Shown here: one piece after another, positions 1 to 6,660 of the stretch | How positions within the stretch are numbered: the first letter of the stretch is position 1 | Layout: each line of letters opens with the position of its first letter | Program-made: the position numbers and the translations under genes | Assembly: GCA_947259185.1 (NCBI GenBank) | Contig: CAMYKT010000049.1 | Location: 1-9,176, forward strand | Length of the DNA stretch: 9,176 nt | Source: an uncultured Methanobacteriaceae archaeon | Lineage (GTDB): Archaea > Methanobacteriota > Methanobacteria > Methanobacteriales > Methanobacteriaceae | Direction of reading: 5' to 3' | Notes under the pieces: generated by a model | What the model saw: the letters and a program-made list of their open reading frames with translations, nothing else | The model's database searches: none | What the model was told of the DNA's origin: nothing

Positions 1-4
1 AATA

Positions 5-11
5 CACTCCT
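5..11 (-). promoter_or_regulatory. Ribosome-binding site of a gene starting off the left edge
   Basis: On the minus strand this reads AGGAGTG, a strong match to the archaeal Shine-Dalgarno sequence. Only four bases (TATT) follow before the window ends, so a start codon would fall at or just beyond the edge. It implies that a further minus-strand gene lies to the left, about 80 bases downstream of the methyltransferase stop codon. The 65 bases to its right hold no open frame that I can support. Inference only, since the coding sequence is not visible. Confidence 0.5.
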
Positions 12-76
12 ATTCATTGAACTATGTTTAAAATTAAATTAGGCTAAATAAATTGAATGGCGCGTGCCCTGACTAA

Positions 77-655
77 TTATCTGCTTGATGCTAAAACCAG
101 ATAATGATAGGGTCCTGTGTCAATTATTTTTGGTTCTTGTAGTTGGCAGGAGAGGAGGGTTTCCACTATTTCCTCTGGTTCTAAACGTACCTCTAAAGGT
201 GGGCCTGGTGTGTTTTTAACTTTTTTAAAATCAACTATGGCCAGCATACCACCTGGTTTTAATATTCTCAATGATTCTTTCATGGTATTTGTTACTTCAT
301 TATTGGACACCAGCCCATGGAACACATTGGCCATGAAATAGATATCCACACTATCATCTTCTAGAGGTAACTTACGGGTTATATCTGCCAAAAGCAGGGA
401 AATATTACCTGACTTTTTGTTTTGGATTTCTTTTTCCAGGGATTCAAGGGACTTATCATGAATATCCACTGCATAAACCATTCCCTTTTCACCCACCATT
501 TTAGATGCCTCTAAAGAGATGAAACCATCCCCACAACCGGCATCCACAAAAATATCTCCGGGTTTTATTCCCACATTTAAAAGAACCTGACCCGGGTCAA
601 GTATATCCCGGGTGGATTTACCATGGTGTACATGTTTATTTTTTTCTTTTTTCAT
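77..655 (-). CDS. Class I SAM-dependent methyltransferase, substrate unknown
   Basis: A 192-residue cytoplasmic protein with the Rossmann methyltransferase fold of the UbiE/methyltransferase-11 type. Motif I is VDAGCGDG at residues 37-44. The acidic residue ending strand 2, expected to bind the SAM ribose, is D64 in AVDI. A motif-IV-like segment follows the LADI stretch near residue 90, and the usual post-motif LKPGG loop lies near residue 132. The N-terminus is basic and histidine-rich (HVHHGKS), a stretch that could contact the substrate. The start is supported by GGTGAT at 662-667 with a six-base spacer. It is the last gene of the ABC exporter operon, 26 bases after the permease, so it may modify the exported compound or a membrane lipid or quinone-like molecule. 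Only two cysteines are present, which argues against an arsenite methyltransferase. The family is secure; the substrate is not recognisable. Confidence 0.85.
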   Translation of the reverse strand: MKKEKNKHVHHGKSTRDILDPGQVLLNVGIKPGDIFVDAGCGDGFISLEASKMVGEKGMVYAVDIHDKSLESLEKEIQNKKSGNISLLLADITRKLPLEDDSVDIYFMANVFHGLVSNNEVTNTMKESLRILKPGGMLAIVDFKKVKNTPGPPLEVRLEPEEIVETLLSCQLQEPKIIDTGPYHYLVLASSR

Positions 656-681
656 TATCTCATCACCAAGGGAGATTTGAT

Positions 682-1959
682 TTAATTTTCTGCACTTAAT
701 CGGGTTCTGGAAAATATTCCCACACCTATAACAAACAGGATTAAAGTAAGGACTATCATCCAGCCTAAGGAATATGTAATATCATTTAAACCTTCTCCAA
801 ATGTTAATACTGCCCTTAAAGCAGTAAGGGTGTGGGTCCATGGAAGCAGATCATATATTTGCACCTGTTTGCCCAGGAAGTCCCCAATTACTACGGGAGG
901 CAATGCAAAAAAAGCCCCTGATAAAAAACTAACCGGTACTGTAACCAGGGTCCCTAAGTTGGCCGCCTGACGATCATTTTTAGCAAAAGCAGCTATGATC
1001 ATTCCCAATGCCACAGAAGCTATTCCTCCAATTACTGCAATTAAAATAGCCAGTATTAGAGAATTTAAGCCTCCCTGCCATTTGAAGCCCATTATAATGG
1101 CCACCACCAGCAAAATAACTATTTGAGCTGCAGCAACCAGTGACCAGGGAATTAAACCCCCGAATAATAGGTCAAAAGACCGCATCCGGGACATTTTTAA
1201 GCGGGCCAGGGTTCCAGTTTCCACTTCCCTGCTTAAAGCTGCAGCTACCGTGGTGGCTAAAAGCAGTATGGCAAATACCATCATTCCCGGGGCCAGAAAA
1301 TCAAACATGGAAAACGATTCTGTACCTGGCACTGATTCAACAGAAGTGGTTATGGATTCTGCAGATGGGGCTGTGGAAGGGGAGATGGTTTCTGATATGG
1401 CACTAACCGTTTCCTCCTGAAATTGTTGGAGGGTGCCTACCAGTATAGCCTGAGAAACCCCAAAGTTGGAAAAACTGGTATCTCCCTTAATTATTACAGA
1501 GGTGAAATTATTAGAGGAGTTAGTTGTCCCCTCCGGGATTACCATGATATTTTGCTGGTTTAAATTAGAGTTAATAAGTTGTACCATGGATTGGGAGAAG
1601 TCTTCGGGAATAATGATGGCCGCATCAACCTCCCGGCTCTTTATAAGCCTATCAGCTTCAGATTCCGTGGTCACGGTAACATTGAATAGATTAACGTCAC
1701 TATCCTCATATTTTGAATCCTGTAGAACTTCTGTAAAATTATTTCCAAAATTTACTTCTTCATTAGTTAAGGGAAAATTGGCCCCCTGGTCATAATTTAC
1801 CACTGCCAGTAAATGTGGTTCATTTTCCTGGCCCATTCCACCAAATGCGAATCCAAAAACAAGCATGAAAAATAGTGGAAACCCTAAAATCATGAAAAGA
1901 CCTCTCTGGTCTCTTATAAGTTCCTTAAAATCTTTAATAGCAATGCTGATAAATTTCAT
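682..1959 (-). CDS. ABC-2 type transporter permease
   Basis: A 425-residue integral membrane subunit of an ABC exporter. One N-terminal membrane segment (about 21-40) is followed by a large domain (about 45-215) expected outside the membrane. That domain ends in a Ser/Thr-rich linker (about 180-216). Five hydrophobic stretches follow, at about 219-242, 263-291, 299-326, 337-358 and 396-416. The one-plus-five layout with a long first loop is that of the ABC-2 membrane family (NatB/YhgE-like). The segment after the second helix (REVETGTLARLKMSRMR) matches the conserved cytoplasmic coupling region of this family. The start overlaps the ATPase stop by one base (TAATG), so the two are translationally coupled and should assemble as a pair, perhaps as 2+2. 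The substrate (drug, lipid, ion or peptide) cannot be assigned. Confidence 0.9.
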   Translation of the reverse strand: MKFISIAIKDFKELIRDQRGLFMILGFPLFFMLVFGFAFGGMGQENEPHLLAVVNYDQGANFPLTNEEVNFGNNFTEVLQDSKYEDSDVNLFNVTVTTESEADRLIKSREVDAAIIIPEDFSQSMVQLINSNLNQQNIMVIPEGTTNSSNNFTSVIIKGDTSFSNFGVSQAILVGTLQQFQEETVSAISETISPSTAPSAESITTSVESVPGTESFSMFDFLAPGMMVFAILLLATTVAAALSREVETGTLARLKMSRMRSFDLLFGGLIPWSLVAAAQIVILLVVAIIMGFKWQGGLNSLILAILIAVIGGIASVALGMIIAAFAKNDRQAANLGTLVTVPVSFLSGAFFALPPVVIGDFLGKQVQIYDLLPWTHTLTALRAVLTFGEGLNDITYSLGWMIVLTLILFVIGVGIFSRTRLSAEN

Positions 1960-2900
1960 TATTCTCTCAATCCTGTGCCAGTTAATTCAATAAAAACGTC
2001 TTCTAATGTATTTTGCCTGATGGATAAATCTGCAACAGAAATTTTATTGTCTTCCATATATCTCATTATTTGAGGAAGTAAAGCCACTGCATTGAGGGCC
2101 CTTATATTGATATGGTTATCAATTACATGGGCAGATTCAATTAAATGCATATTTTCCAGATATTCAATTATCTCTTTATTTTTTTCAGGATCATTTAACT
2201 TCATTTCCACCACATCACCCTCTCCAATCTGTTTTTTCAAATTAGCAGGAGTATCCAGAAGAAGTAATTTGCCATGATCCATTATGGCTATCCGGTCACT
2301 CAATCTATCGGCTTCATCCATTAGATGGGTGGTAAGAATTACAGTTTTACCTTCATTGTCCCGTAATGATTTGATGAAGTTCCATAAAACCCTTCTTGAT
2401 TGGGGATCAAGGCCCTCAGAAGGTTCATCTAAAACAACTATATTTGGAGCGTGTATTAATGCTAAAGCAAGATTTAAACGTCTTTTCATCCCTCCAGATA
2501 ATTTAGAAGCTACTGTATCTGCTTTATCCATCAGGAAAAGATCCTGGAGTAATTTTTCAGCTCTTTTTTTTAAAACGTCTCCTGGAACCTCGTACATATC
2601 TCCCATCAGTTTAAGGCTCTCCATACAGGTTAAATTTTCCCAGAGAACCAGTTCCTGGGGACAGATACCTATGACTATTTTATCTACCTTTTCCACATTT
2701 ACTCCATTTATCAGGACTTTTCCCTGGCTGGGTTGCAGTAGTCCTACCATCATACTAATGGATGTGGTTTTACCAGCACCATTAGGCCCTAAAAAACCAA
2801 AAACCTCTCCTTTTTTGATTTTAAGATTAAGGCCGTCTACCGCCTTAAATCCATTGTAATTTTTACTAAGATTTTGGGCTTCTATAACGTATTCTTCCAT
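1959..2900 (-). CDS. ABC transporter ATP-binding protein (exporter type)
   Basis: A 313-residue cytoplasmic ATPase that powers the adjacent permease. Every nucleotide-binding motif is intact: Walker A GPNGAGKTT (38-46), Q-loop Q82, signature LSGGM (134-138), Walker B VVLDEP (155-160) with catalytic E159, D-loop near GLD (163-165) and H-loop H192. The roughly 100-residue tail ends in the TLEDVFIELTG motif typical of ABC-2 exporter ATPases (CcmA/DrrA/NatA group). The frame stays open upstream to an ATG at 3077, but that would add 59 mostly Ile/Leu/Lys residues encoded by very A/T-rich promoter DNA. The ATG at 2900 has GAGGA at 2907-2911 with a six-base spacer, and the family homology begins there. 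It is the first gene of the exporter operon and shares one base with the permease. Confidence 0.93.
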   Translation of the reverse strand: MEEYVIEAQNLSKNYNGFKAVDGLNLKIKKGEVFGFLGPNGAGKTTSISMMVGLLQPSQGKVLINGVNVEKVDKIVIGICPQELVLWENLTCMESLKLMGDMYEVPGDVLKKRAEKLLQDLFLMDKADTVASKLSGGMKRRLNLALALIHAPNIVVLDEPSEGLDPQSRRVLWNFIKSLRDNEGKTVILTTHLMDEADRLSDRIAIMDHGKLLLLDTPANLKKQIGEGDVVEMKLNDPEKNKEIIEYLENMHLIESAHVIDNHINIRALNAVALLPQIMRYMEDNKISVADLSIRQNTLEDVFIELTGTGLRE

Positions 2901-2953
2901 GTTATATCCTCTTGTACCATAATCACTAATTTTAAAAAATAATCTAATTCTGG

Positions 2954-2972
2954 CTATTCTAAATAAGAATAG
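2954..2972. repeat. Perfect 7-bp inverted repeat, candidate operator
   Basis: CTATTCT (2954-2960) and AGAATAG (2966-2972) are exact reverse complements around a five-base spacer (AAATA). The element lies 54 bases ahead of the ABC ATPase start and just downstream of the transcription start predicted from the TATA-like box at 3001-3010. A bound dimer there would block RNA polymerase, a common arrangement for archaeal repressors. The symmetry is seen directly; the operator role is inferred. A hairpin in the mRNA leader is the alternative reading. Confidence 0.5.
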
Positions 2973-3020
2973 TAAATAAATGTCAGTTATTTTAAGTTCT
3001 AAATATATTTTATTTACTAT
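2969..3020. repeat. 12-bp inverted repeat flanking the ABC operon promoter
   Basis: ATAGTAAATAAA at 2969-2980 and TTTATTTACTAT at 3009-3020 are exact reverse complements separated by 28 bases. The left arm covers the predicted transcription start of the ABC operon. The right arm abuts the TATA-like box on its upstream side, where the BRE lies. The left arm also shares four bases with the smaller palindrome at 2954-2972. A regulator binding both arms could enclose the whole core promoter. The DNA is A/T-rich, which raises the odds of chance symmetry, but a perfect 12-bp match placed around a promoter is noteworthy. Confidence 0.5.
3001..3010 (-). promoter_or_regulatory. TATA-like box of the ABC exporter operon
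   Basis: The minus strand reads AAATATATTT, preceded by an A/T-rich BRE-like stretch (AGTAAATA). Its centre predicts a transcription start near 2979, giving a leader of about 80 bases that contains the palindrome at 2954-2972. A second, weaker TATA-like stretch lies at about 2972-2980 and could give a shorter leader. Assigned by pattern only. Confidence 0.45.
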
Positions 3021-3098
3021 ATTAATATTAATTTTTATTAAACCCCAATAAGGATTTGTAATATATCCCGGAATCAATTAGTTTTTCTTTAAAATTCG

Positions 3099-3108
3099 TA
3101 TAATATTT
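3099..3108 (+). promoter_or_regulatory. TATA-like box of the 76-residue protein gene
   Basis: The plus strand reads TATAATATTT about 45 bases before the ATG at 3148, preceded by the BRE-like AAAATTCG. It predicts a start near 3129 and a leader of about 19 bases that still includes the ribosome-binding site GGGAG at 3135-3139. This promoter is back to back with that of the ABC operon. Pattern-based. Confidence 0.45.
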
Positions 3109-3147
3109 GAATTAGTAAAAACAATATTTTAACAGGGAGTTGAGTTT

Positions 3148-3378
3148 ATGATTGAAAAAATTGAAGTTAGTATGACCAATGAAAATATCCACAATTTCAA
3201 AAAAGGGGAATTCGGGGTGGAAAGTATAAATATTGATGAATCCCGGGGATTTATTGAAGTGGTATATAGCCACCATGAAATAGGAACCCGTTATGTCCTG
3301 TTACCATTGCAAAATGTTGAAAAATGTGATTATCTGGTTAAAAATTCTCCAAAAGACATTGAAATAGAAGAAAAATGA
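3148..3378 (+). CDS. Small protein of unknown function (76 residues)
   Basis: I do not recognise this protein. It is short, soluble and rich in charged residues. It has no signal peptide, no membrane segment, no zinc-type cysteine pairs (a single Cys near residue 59) and no clear helix-turn-helix. The middle (about 34-57, GFIEVVYSHHEIGTRYVLLP) alternates hydrophobic and polar residues as beta strands would, and the tail is acidic (EIEEK). The gene looks real because it has its own TATA-like box, a good ribosome-binding site (GGGAG, eight-base spacer), a normal ATG and a T-run after the stop. It is divergent from the ABC operon and convergent with dphB, so the context gives no firm clue. It could be a small regulator or subunit, but nothing in the sequence decides this. 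Confidence 0.75.
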   Translation: MIEKIEVSMTNENIHNFKKGEFGVESINIDESRGFIEVVYSHHEIGTRYVLLPLQNVEKCDYLVKNSPKDIEIEEK

Positions 3379-3412
3379 GTAAATTCAGGATAATTTATTC
3401 TAAATTAATGTC

Positions 3413-3419
3413 TTTTTTT
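3413..3419 (+). terminator. T-run terminator after the small gene
   Basis: Seven T residues follow the stop codon of the 76-residue gene by about 35 bases, with a second T-run (TTTTT) at about 3433. Archaeal transcription commonly stops at such T-runs without a hairpin. The rest of 3379-3514 holds no gene. Toward the dphB side, A-rich DNA around 3476-3490 gives T-runs on the minus strand that could end the dphB transcript. Confidence 0.45.
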
Positions 3420-3514
3420 AAAACCCGGGATATTTTTATCTAAAACGTACTCATTTTAACCCTATTCTTTTATAGAAAAATATTAAAATAATAATTATTT
3501 GATATTTAAGCCCC

Positions 3515-4303
3515 TTAAATTCGGTTAATTATATCTTCAGGGGCTCCTGCTACTGCCACCAGGTATTCTGCCTCTACAATATGCAGTGGGGCCGGAATGA
3601 TCAGGGAGTGTAGGGGACCTCCAAAATCTTCTTTAATCAGTTTTTTTATAATATCTGCCCTTATTACTGGTTCATCTGATCCCGCTCTTGCTAAACCAAT
3701 CGCCAGAGTATTTTTTGTAATTACACCTTCATTTAGAGTATCTTCCACCTTCAAAAGATAGTCTAAGCCTTGATTTACCGTCATGTACCGGTCTTCATGG
3801 GCCCTTATGTCCAGTAAAACCAGGGTATGGGTATTTTGTTCCAGATTATTTTTTATAAGTAAGTAGGGAGAATGAGGGAAGAAATTTTTCTCAGGGAAGG
3901 GAATAGTAGTTACTTTTCCAAATTTATAGGCCTGTAACCCGGATATTCCTGGAGCTGCAGATAGAATAGAAGAAGAATGAATTACCCGGGTTTTTATCCC
4001 TCTTTTTTTAGCTTCAATCATCATGTCGGCATGAGTAGTAGCAATGAGAGGATCACCCGCACTTAAAAAAGCAACTTTATTAGTTTCAGCATTTTTTAAG
4101 GGGATTTCCTCTTCTTCTACCTGTTCTCTACTTAATATTTCCACCTTACGATCCATTATTTTCTCCAAAGAAGATATGGTGGTTCCAAATAGGCGGGCAG
4201 TGTAAAATTCCACATATATCTTATCTGAATTTCTCAATGCCTCCAATCCTTTCAAAGACACATCTTTTTCATCATAAAGTCCTAAACCAATAAAATAAAG
4301 CAT
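3515..4303 (-). CDS. dphB: Diphthine synthase
   Basis: A 262-residue cytoplasmic SAM-dependent methyltransferase of the tetrapyrrole-methylase-like (class III) fold, close to the usual 260-270 residues. It methylates the amino group of the 3-amino-3-carboxypropyl histidine on elongation factor 2, the second step of diphthamide synthesis. The N-terminal GLGL..D (6-11) begins the fold. The SAM-binding loop SAGDPLIATTH spans 81-91. The HSSSILSAAPGISGLQAYKFGK region starts near residue 109, and a GxAR-type segment (IGLARAGSDEP) lies near 203. All are characteristic of DphB and distinguish it from cobalamin-pathway methylases. The start has GGTGA at 4308-4312, close to the ATG with a four-base spacer. 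Dph2, the preceding enzyme, is not in the window. The gene is divergent from trm5b, another translation-related methyltransferase. Confidence 0.94.
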   Translation of the reverse strand: MLYFIGLGLYDEKDVSLKGLEALRNSDKIYVEFYTARLFGTTISSLEKIMDRKVEILSREQVEEEEIPLKNAETNKVAFLSAGDPLIATTHADMMIEAKKRGIKTRVIHSSSILSAAPGISGLQAYKFGKVTTIPFPEKNFFPHSPYLLIKNNLEQNTHTLVLLDIRAHEDRYMTVNQGLDYLLKVEDTLNEGVITKNTLAIGLARAGSDEPVIRADIIKKLIKEDFGGPLHSLIIPAPLHIVEAEYLVAVAGAPEDIINRI

Positions 4304-4344
4304 TTCATCACCATTTTAATAATAAAACTTAAATTTAAAAATAT

Positions 4345-4357
4345 TCCTCAAAGAGGA
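4345..4357. repeat. Short hairpin in the predicted dphB leader
   Basis: TCCTC and GAGGA pair around a three-base loop. On the minus strand the hairpin would sit at the 5' end of the dphB transcript and is followed by an A/T-rich ATATTTTT stretch. It contains both an anti-Shine-Dalgarno-like CTCCTC and a Shine-Dalgarno-like GAGGA. A role in control of dphB is possible, but a five-pair stem is weak evidence. Confidence 0.25.
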
Positions 4358-4370
4358 GTTAGCATCTGCT

Positions 4371-4380
4371 ATCATATAAT
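4371..4380 (-). promoter_or_regulatory. TATA-like box for dphB
   Basis: The minus strand reads ATTATATGAT about 70 bases ahead of the dphB ATG and predicts a transcription start near 4350, with a leader of about 47 bases. Another A/T box (TATATATT, about 4398-4407) lies further upstream and is an alternative. Pattern only. Confidence 0.35.
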
Positions 4381-4421
4381 AGTCCCTGCACTAATAATAA
4401 TATATACTCCTAAAGTGAAAA

Positions 4422-4447
4422 TGGAATTGCTAAAAAAAAGAATTCCA
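4422..4447. repeat. 7-bp inverted repeat in the dphB-trm5b gap
   Basis: TGGAATT (4422-4428) and AATTCCA (4441-4447) are exact reverse complements around a 12-base A-rich loop. It lies upstream of the likely trm5b promoter, so it is either an operator-like site or part of a longer trm5b leader. The rest of 4304-4539 is A/T-rich with no supported gene. Confidence 0.3.
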
Positions 4448-4467
4448 GAATAAATTAATTTACTCAG

Positions 4468-4478
4468 TAAATATTTAA
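4468..4478 (+). promoter_or_regulatory. TATA-like box for trm5b
   Basis: The plus strand reads TAAATATTTAA, about 70 bases before the trm5b ATG. It predicts a start near 4499 and a leader of about 40 bases that includes the ribosome-binding site at 4530-4535. The whole gap is A/T-rich, so other boxes are possible. Confidence 0.35.
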
Positions 4479-4539
4479 TTTTAAAAGATTGAATTATAAT
4501 CAGGGAATTAAATTAAAAATAAATTAATTGAGGAAGTTT

Positions 4540-5571
4540 ATGCTTGCTTTTAAGGTACCTAAACAATCAGCCAATGATTTACGTAAATTCTTATTAATAA
4601 AAGAATGGATTGACTTGGATTTTAAAATTAAGACCGATGATAAATCTGTTTTTATTCCTTTAAATAGAAGGTTAGAGGATTATATTTTAGAAAATCTGCC
4701 CCTTAGCAAGTGGGGTAATATTGAAATTGTAAATATGGAATTTGAATCATTAAAGCGATCCCCTAAAAGTATTAAAGAATATCTGCAGGGAAAACTGGAT
4801 GATGAGAAAATAGAAGATCTCAAAAAATCTTTTGATATAATAGGGGATGTGGTTATCCTGGAGATTCCTGCTGAGTTGGAAGATGATAAATATTCTATTG
4901 GGGAAGCTGCCTTAAAATTCACCCGTAGAAAAGCAGTATATCGCAAAAGCAGTGAAATTAAAGGAGTTATTAGAACCAGGCAATTGGAGCATTTAGCTGG
5001 TGAAGATGATTCACTCACCATCCATCAAGAATATGGATCAAGATTGGCACTGGATATTAAAAAAGTATACTTCAGTCCTCGTTTGGCTACGGAGAGAAAT
5101 AGAATTGCATCACAGGTACAGACGGGAGAAAAAATACTGGATATGTTTGCTGGAGTAGGACCTTTTTCGATTTTAATTGCCCGAAAAAAAACTGTGAACA
5201 TCTATGCCGTGGATATCAATCCTGATGCAGTAGGCTTCATGAAAAAAAATATCCAGTTAAATAAGCTTAAAGGAAAGATAGTACCCTTAGAGGGAGATGT
5301 AAGGGAAATTGTATCTGTAAAAAAAATAAAAGTAGACCGGACCATTATGAATCTTCCCGGGTTTGCCTGGGAGTTTTTAGATACTGCTGTGGATTCCCTG
5401 GTAGAAGGAGGAGTGTTGCATTATTATGAGTTCGCAGCAGATTATAAAAGGGCTATTTCACGGATAAAAAAGGCAGCTTATCCCCGTGATGTGGAAATTT
5501 TAGGATTAAAGAAGGTCAAATCCAGCAGTCCCGGTGAATGGCAAGTGGTAGTGGATGCCCGAATTTCTTAA
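4540..5571 (+). CDS. trm5b: tRNA (guanine37-N1)-methyltransferase, Trm5b type
   Basis: A 343-residue enzyme that methylates N1 of guanosine 37, next to the anticodon, preventing frameshifts; m1G37 is also the first step toward wyosine bases in archaea. The N-terminal D1 domain (about 1-65) is present, which marks the Trm5b form. A middle D2 domain and a Rossmann catalytic domain follow. Visible signatures are YFSPRLATERNR (177-188), motif I DMFAGVG (201-207), AVDINPD for SAM ribose binding, and NLPGFAWEF (271-279). Residues R145, Y177 and E185 fall at the numbers I recall for the catalytic residues of the Methanocaldococcus enzyme, which supports this start. A TTG four codons earlier (4528) also opens the frame, but it overlaps the ribosome-binding site GAGGAA (4530-4535), which is well spaced for ATG 4540. 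Convergent with mtnA. Confidence 0.93.
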   Translation: MLAFKVPKQSANDLRKFLLIKEWIDLDFKIKTDDKSVFIPLNRRLEDYILENLPLSKWGNIEIVNMEFESLKRSPKSIKEYLQGKLDDEKIEDLKKSFDIIGDVVILEIPAELEDDKYSIGEAALKFTRRKAVYRKSSEIKGVIRTRQLEHLAGEDDSLTIHQEYGSRLALDIKKVYFSPRLATERNRIASQVQTGEKILDMFAGVGPFSILIARKKTVNIYAVDINPDAVGFMKKNIQLNKLKGKIVPLEGDVREIVSVKKIKVDRTIMNLPGFAWEFLDTAVDSLVEGGVLHYYEFAADYKRAISRIKKAAYPRDVEILGLKKVKSSSPGEWQVVVDARIS

Positions 5572-5621
5572 GAAAGGCTAAATAGTATATCCTTCCCCTG
5601 AAGACTCACTTAAAAAGAAAA

Positions 5622-6551
5622 CTAAATGGGATCAAGAATGCCTTTTTCTGTAATTATCCCACTTATTAAATCATCAGGAACTATATCAAATGCTGGATTT
5701 AGTACTTCGGTATTTTCCGGAGCTATGCGGCAGTTACCATATAGCAGTACTTCTTCAGGTCCTCGCTCTTCAATCTCTATTTCCCCAATGGATTTATCAT
5801 AGTCAAAGGTGCTCAAAGGTGCAGCCACATAAAAAGGCACTCCATATCTTTTAGCCGATAGTGCTACCATTAAAGATCCTATTTTATTTGCTACACCTCC
5901 TTTAAAAACCCGGTCGGCGCCAATTAGCACTTTATCTATTTTGCCCTGTTGCATGAGATATCCCGCTGCACTATCCACTATTAATTTAACAGGTATGTTT
6001 TCCTGCTGCATTTCCCATACACTGAGCCGGGCCCCCTGGCCCAGAGGACGGGTCTCATCACATATAACATTAATTTTTTTACCCTGGGCAAATGCTGCCC
6101 TTATAACACCTAAAGCAGTACCATAATCCACACAGGCTAATGCACCGGCATTGCAATGGGTGAGGATGGTGTCCCCATCATCAATGACCTGGGAACCATG
6201 TTTTCCAATCATTTGATTGGTTTTAATATCTTCCTGATACATTTTTAGTGCTTCATCCCGGGGAGATGATGATGCTAAAATTCTATCAACTGCCCAGAAT
6301 AAATTAACCGCTGTGGGGCGGGAATTTTTAATTTCTGATGCTGCTTTTTCCAAATCTTCGCCAGCTAAATCAGCTAAAACCATTCCAAAAGCAGCTGAAA
6401 CTCCAATTGCAGGAGCTCCCCTTACAACCATGGTTTTAATGGCCTTAATAACATCTTGATATGTTTTACAGGTAAAATATACTATTTCATCCGGTAATTT
6501 AGTCTGATCAATCAGTAATAGTTGGTTATCTTCCCAGAGCATGGTTTTCAT
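5622..6551 (-). CDS. mtnA: Methylthioribose-1-phosphate isomerase
   Basis: A 309-residue cytoplasmic isomerase of the eIF2B-related family. It converts 5-methylthioribose 1-phosphate to methylthioribulose 1-phosphate in salvage of methylthioadenosine, a by-product of SAM use such as the first step of diphthamide synthesis. Signatures are VVRGAPAIG (42-50), NLFWAVDRI (83-91), THCNAGALA (131-139), DETRPLGQGARL (165-176), GADRV (211-215) and a C-terminal NPAFDIVP. Catalytic Cys133 and Asp213 are 80 residues apart, the spacing I recall for the Bacillus pair Cys160/Asp240. Ribose-1,5-bisphosphate isomerase is the close paralogue, but the motif set fits MtnA better. The length is slightly below that of bacterial members (about 340-350). 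The start is backed by AAGGAA at 6559-6564, seven bases away. It lies 109 bases downstream of nifB, beyond a strong T-run, so it may have its own promoter. Confidence 0.9.
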   Translation of the reverse strand: MKTMLWEDNQLLLIDQTKLPDEIVYFTCKTYQDVIKAIKTMVVRGAPAIGVSAAFGMVLADLAGEDLEKAASEIKNSRPTAVNLFWAVDRILASSSPRDEALKMYQEDIKTNQMIGKHGSQVIDDGDTILTHCNAGALACVDYGTALGVIRAAFAQGKKINVICDETRPLGQGARLSVWEMQQENIPVKLIVDSAAGYLMQQGKIDKVLIGADRVFKGGVANKIGSLMVALSAKRYGVPFYVAAPLSTFDYDKSIGEIEIEERGPEEVLLYGNCRIAPENTEVLNPAFDIVPDDLISGIITEKGILDPI

Positions 6552-6580
6552 AGAATCATTCCTTTATGGTAAATATACTT

Positions 6581-6607
6581 AAAAAAAAAAAATTAAAAAA
6601 TAAAAAA
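6581..6607 (-). terminator. T-rich terminator downstream of nifB
   Basis: On the minus strand this is three successive T-runs, the longest of twelve (6581-6592), beginning about 50 bases past the nifB stop codon. Long T-tracts are the main archaeal termination signal. It suggests that the nifB transcript ends before mtnA, although read-through is possible. Confidence 0.55.
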
Positions 6608-6660
6608 TTGAAATACTTCAAATTAGCAATTAAAATTCCTTTAATTAAAAAACCGTTAAT

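Noticed and set aside
77..655. Arsenite methyltransferase (ArsM) reading of the methyltransferase
   Set aside because: It has only two cysteines and lacks the conserved cysteine set of ArsM; no ars genes are nearby.
2284..2859. 191-codon plus-strand open frame antisense to the ABC ATPase
   Set aside because: It is a mirror of a gene whose motifs are all intact; it has no SD and no recognisable domain. The same holds for the shorter antisense frames over the methyltransferase, permease, mtnA, nifB and mmp15.
2901..3077. N-terminal extension of the ABC ATPase to an ATG at 3077
   Set aside because: The extra 59 residues are low-complexity Ile/Leu/Lys from promoter-like A/T DNA, no SD precedes that ATG, and family homology and a good SD (2907-2911) both point to the start at 2900.
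4421..4453. Ten-codon open frame (MELLKKRIPE) as a leader peptide for trm5b
   Set aside because: Its only SD-like GTGA is too close to the ATG and it probably lies upstream of the trm5b promoter.
4528..4539. TTG start for trm5b
   Set aside because: The TTG overlaps the GAGGAA ribosome-binding site that correctly serves ATG 4540, and catalytic residue numbers fit the ATG start.
5622..6551. Ribose-1,5-bisphosphate isomerase or eIF2B subunit reading of mtnA
   Set aside because: The HCNAGALA, DETRPLGQGARL and NPAFD motifs and the Cys-Asp spacing fit methylthioribose-1-phosphate isomerase better.
6571..6578. TATA-like box for mtnA
   Set aside because: Its centre is only about 23 bases from the ATG, so transcription would begin at or after the start codon and skip the clear SD at 6559-6564.
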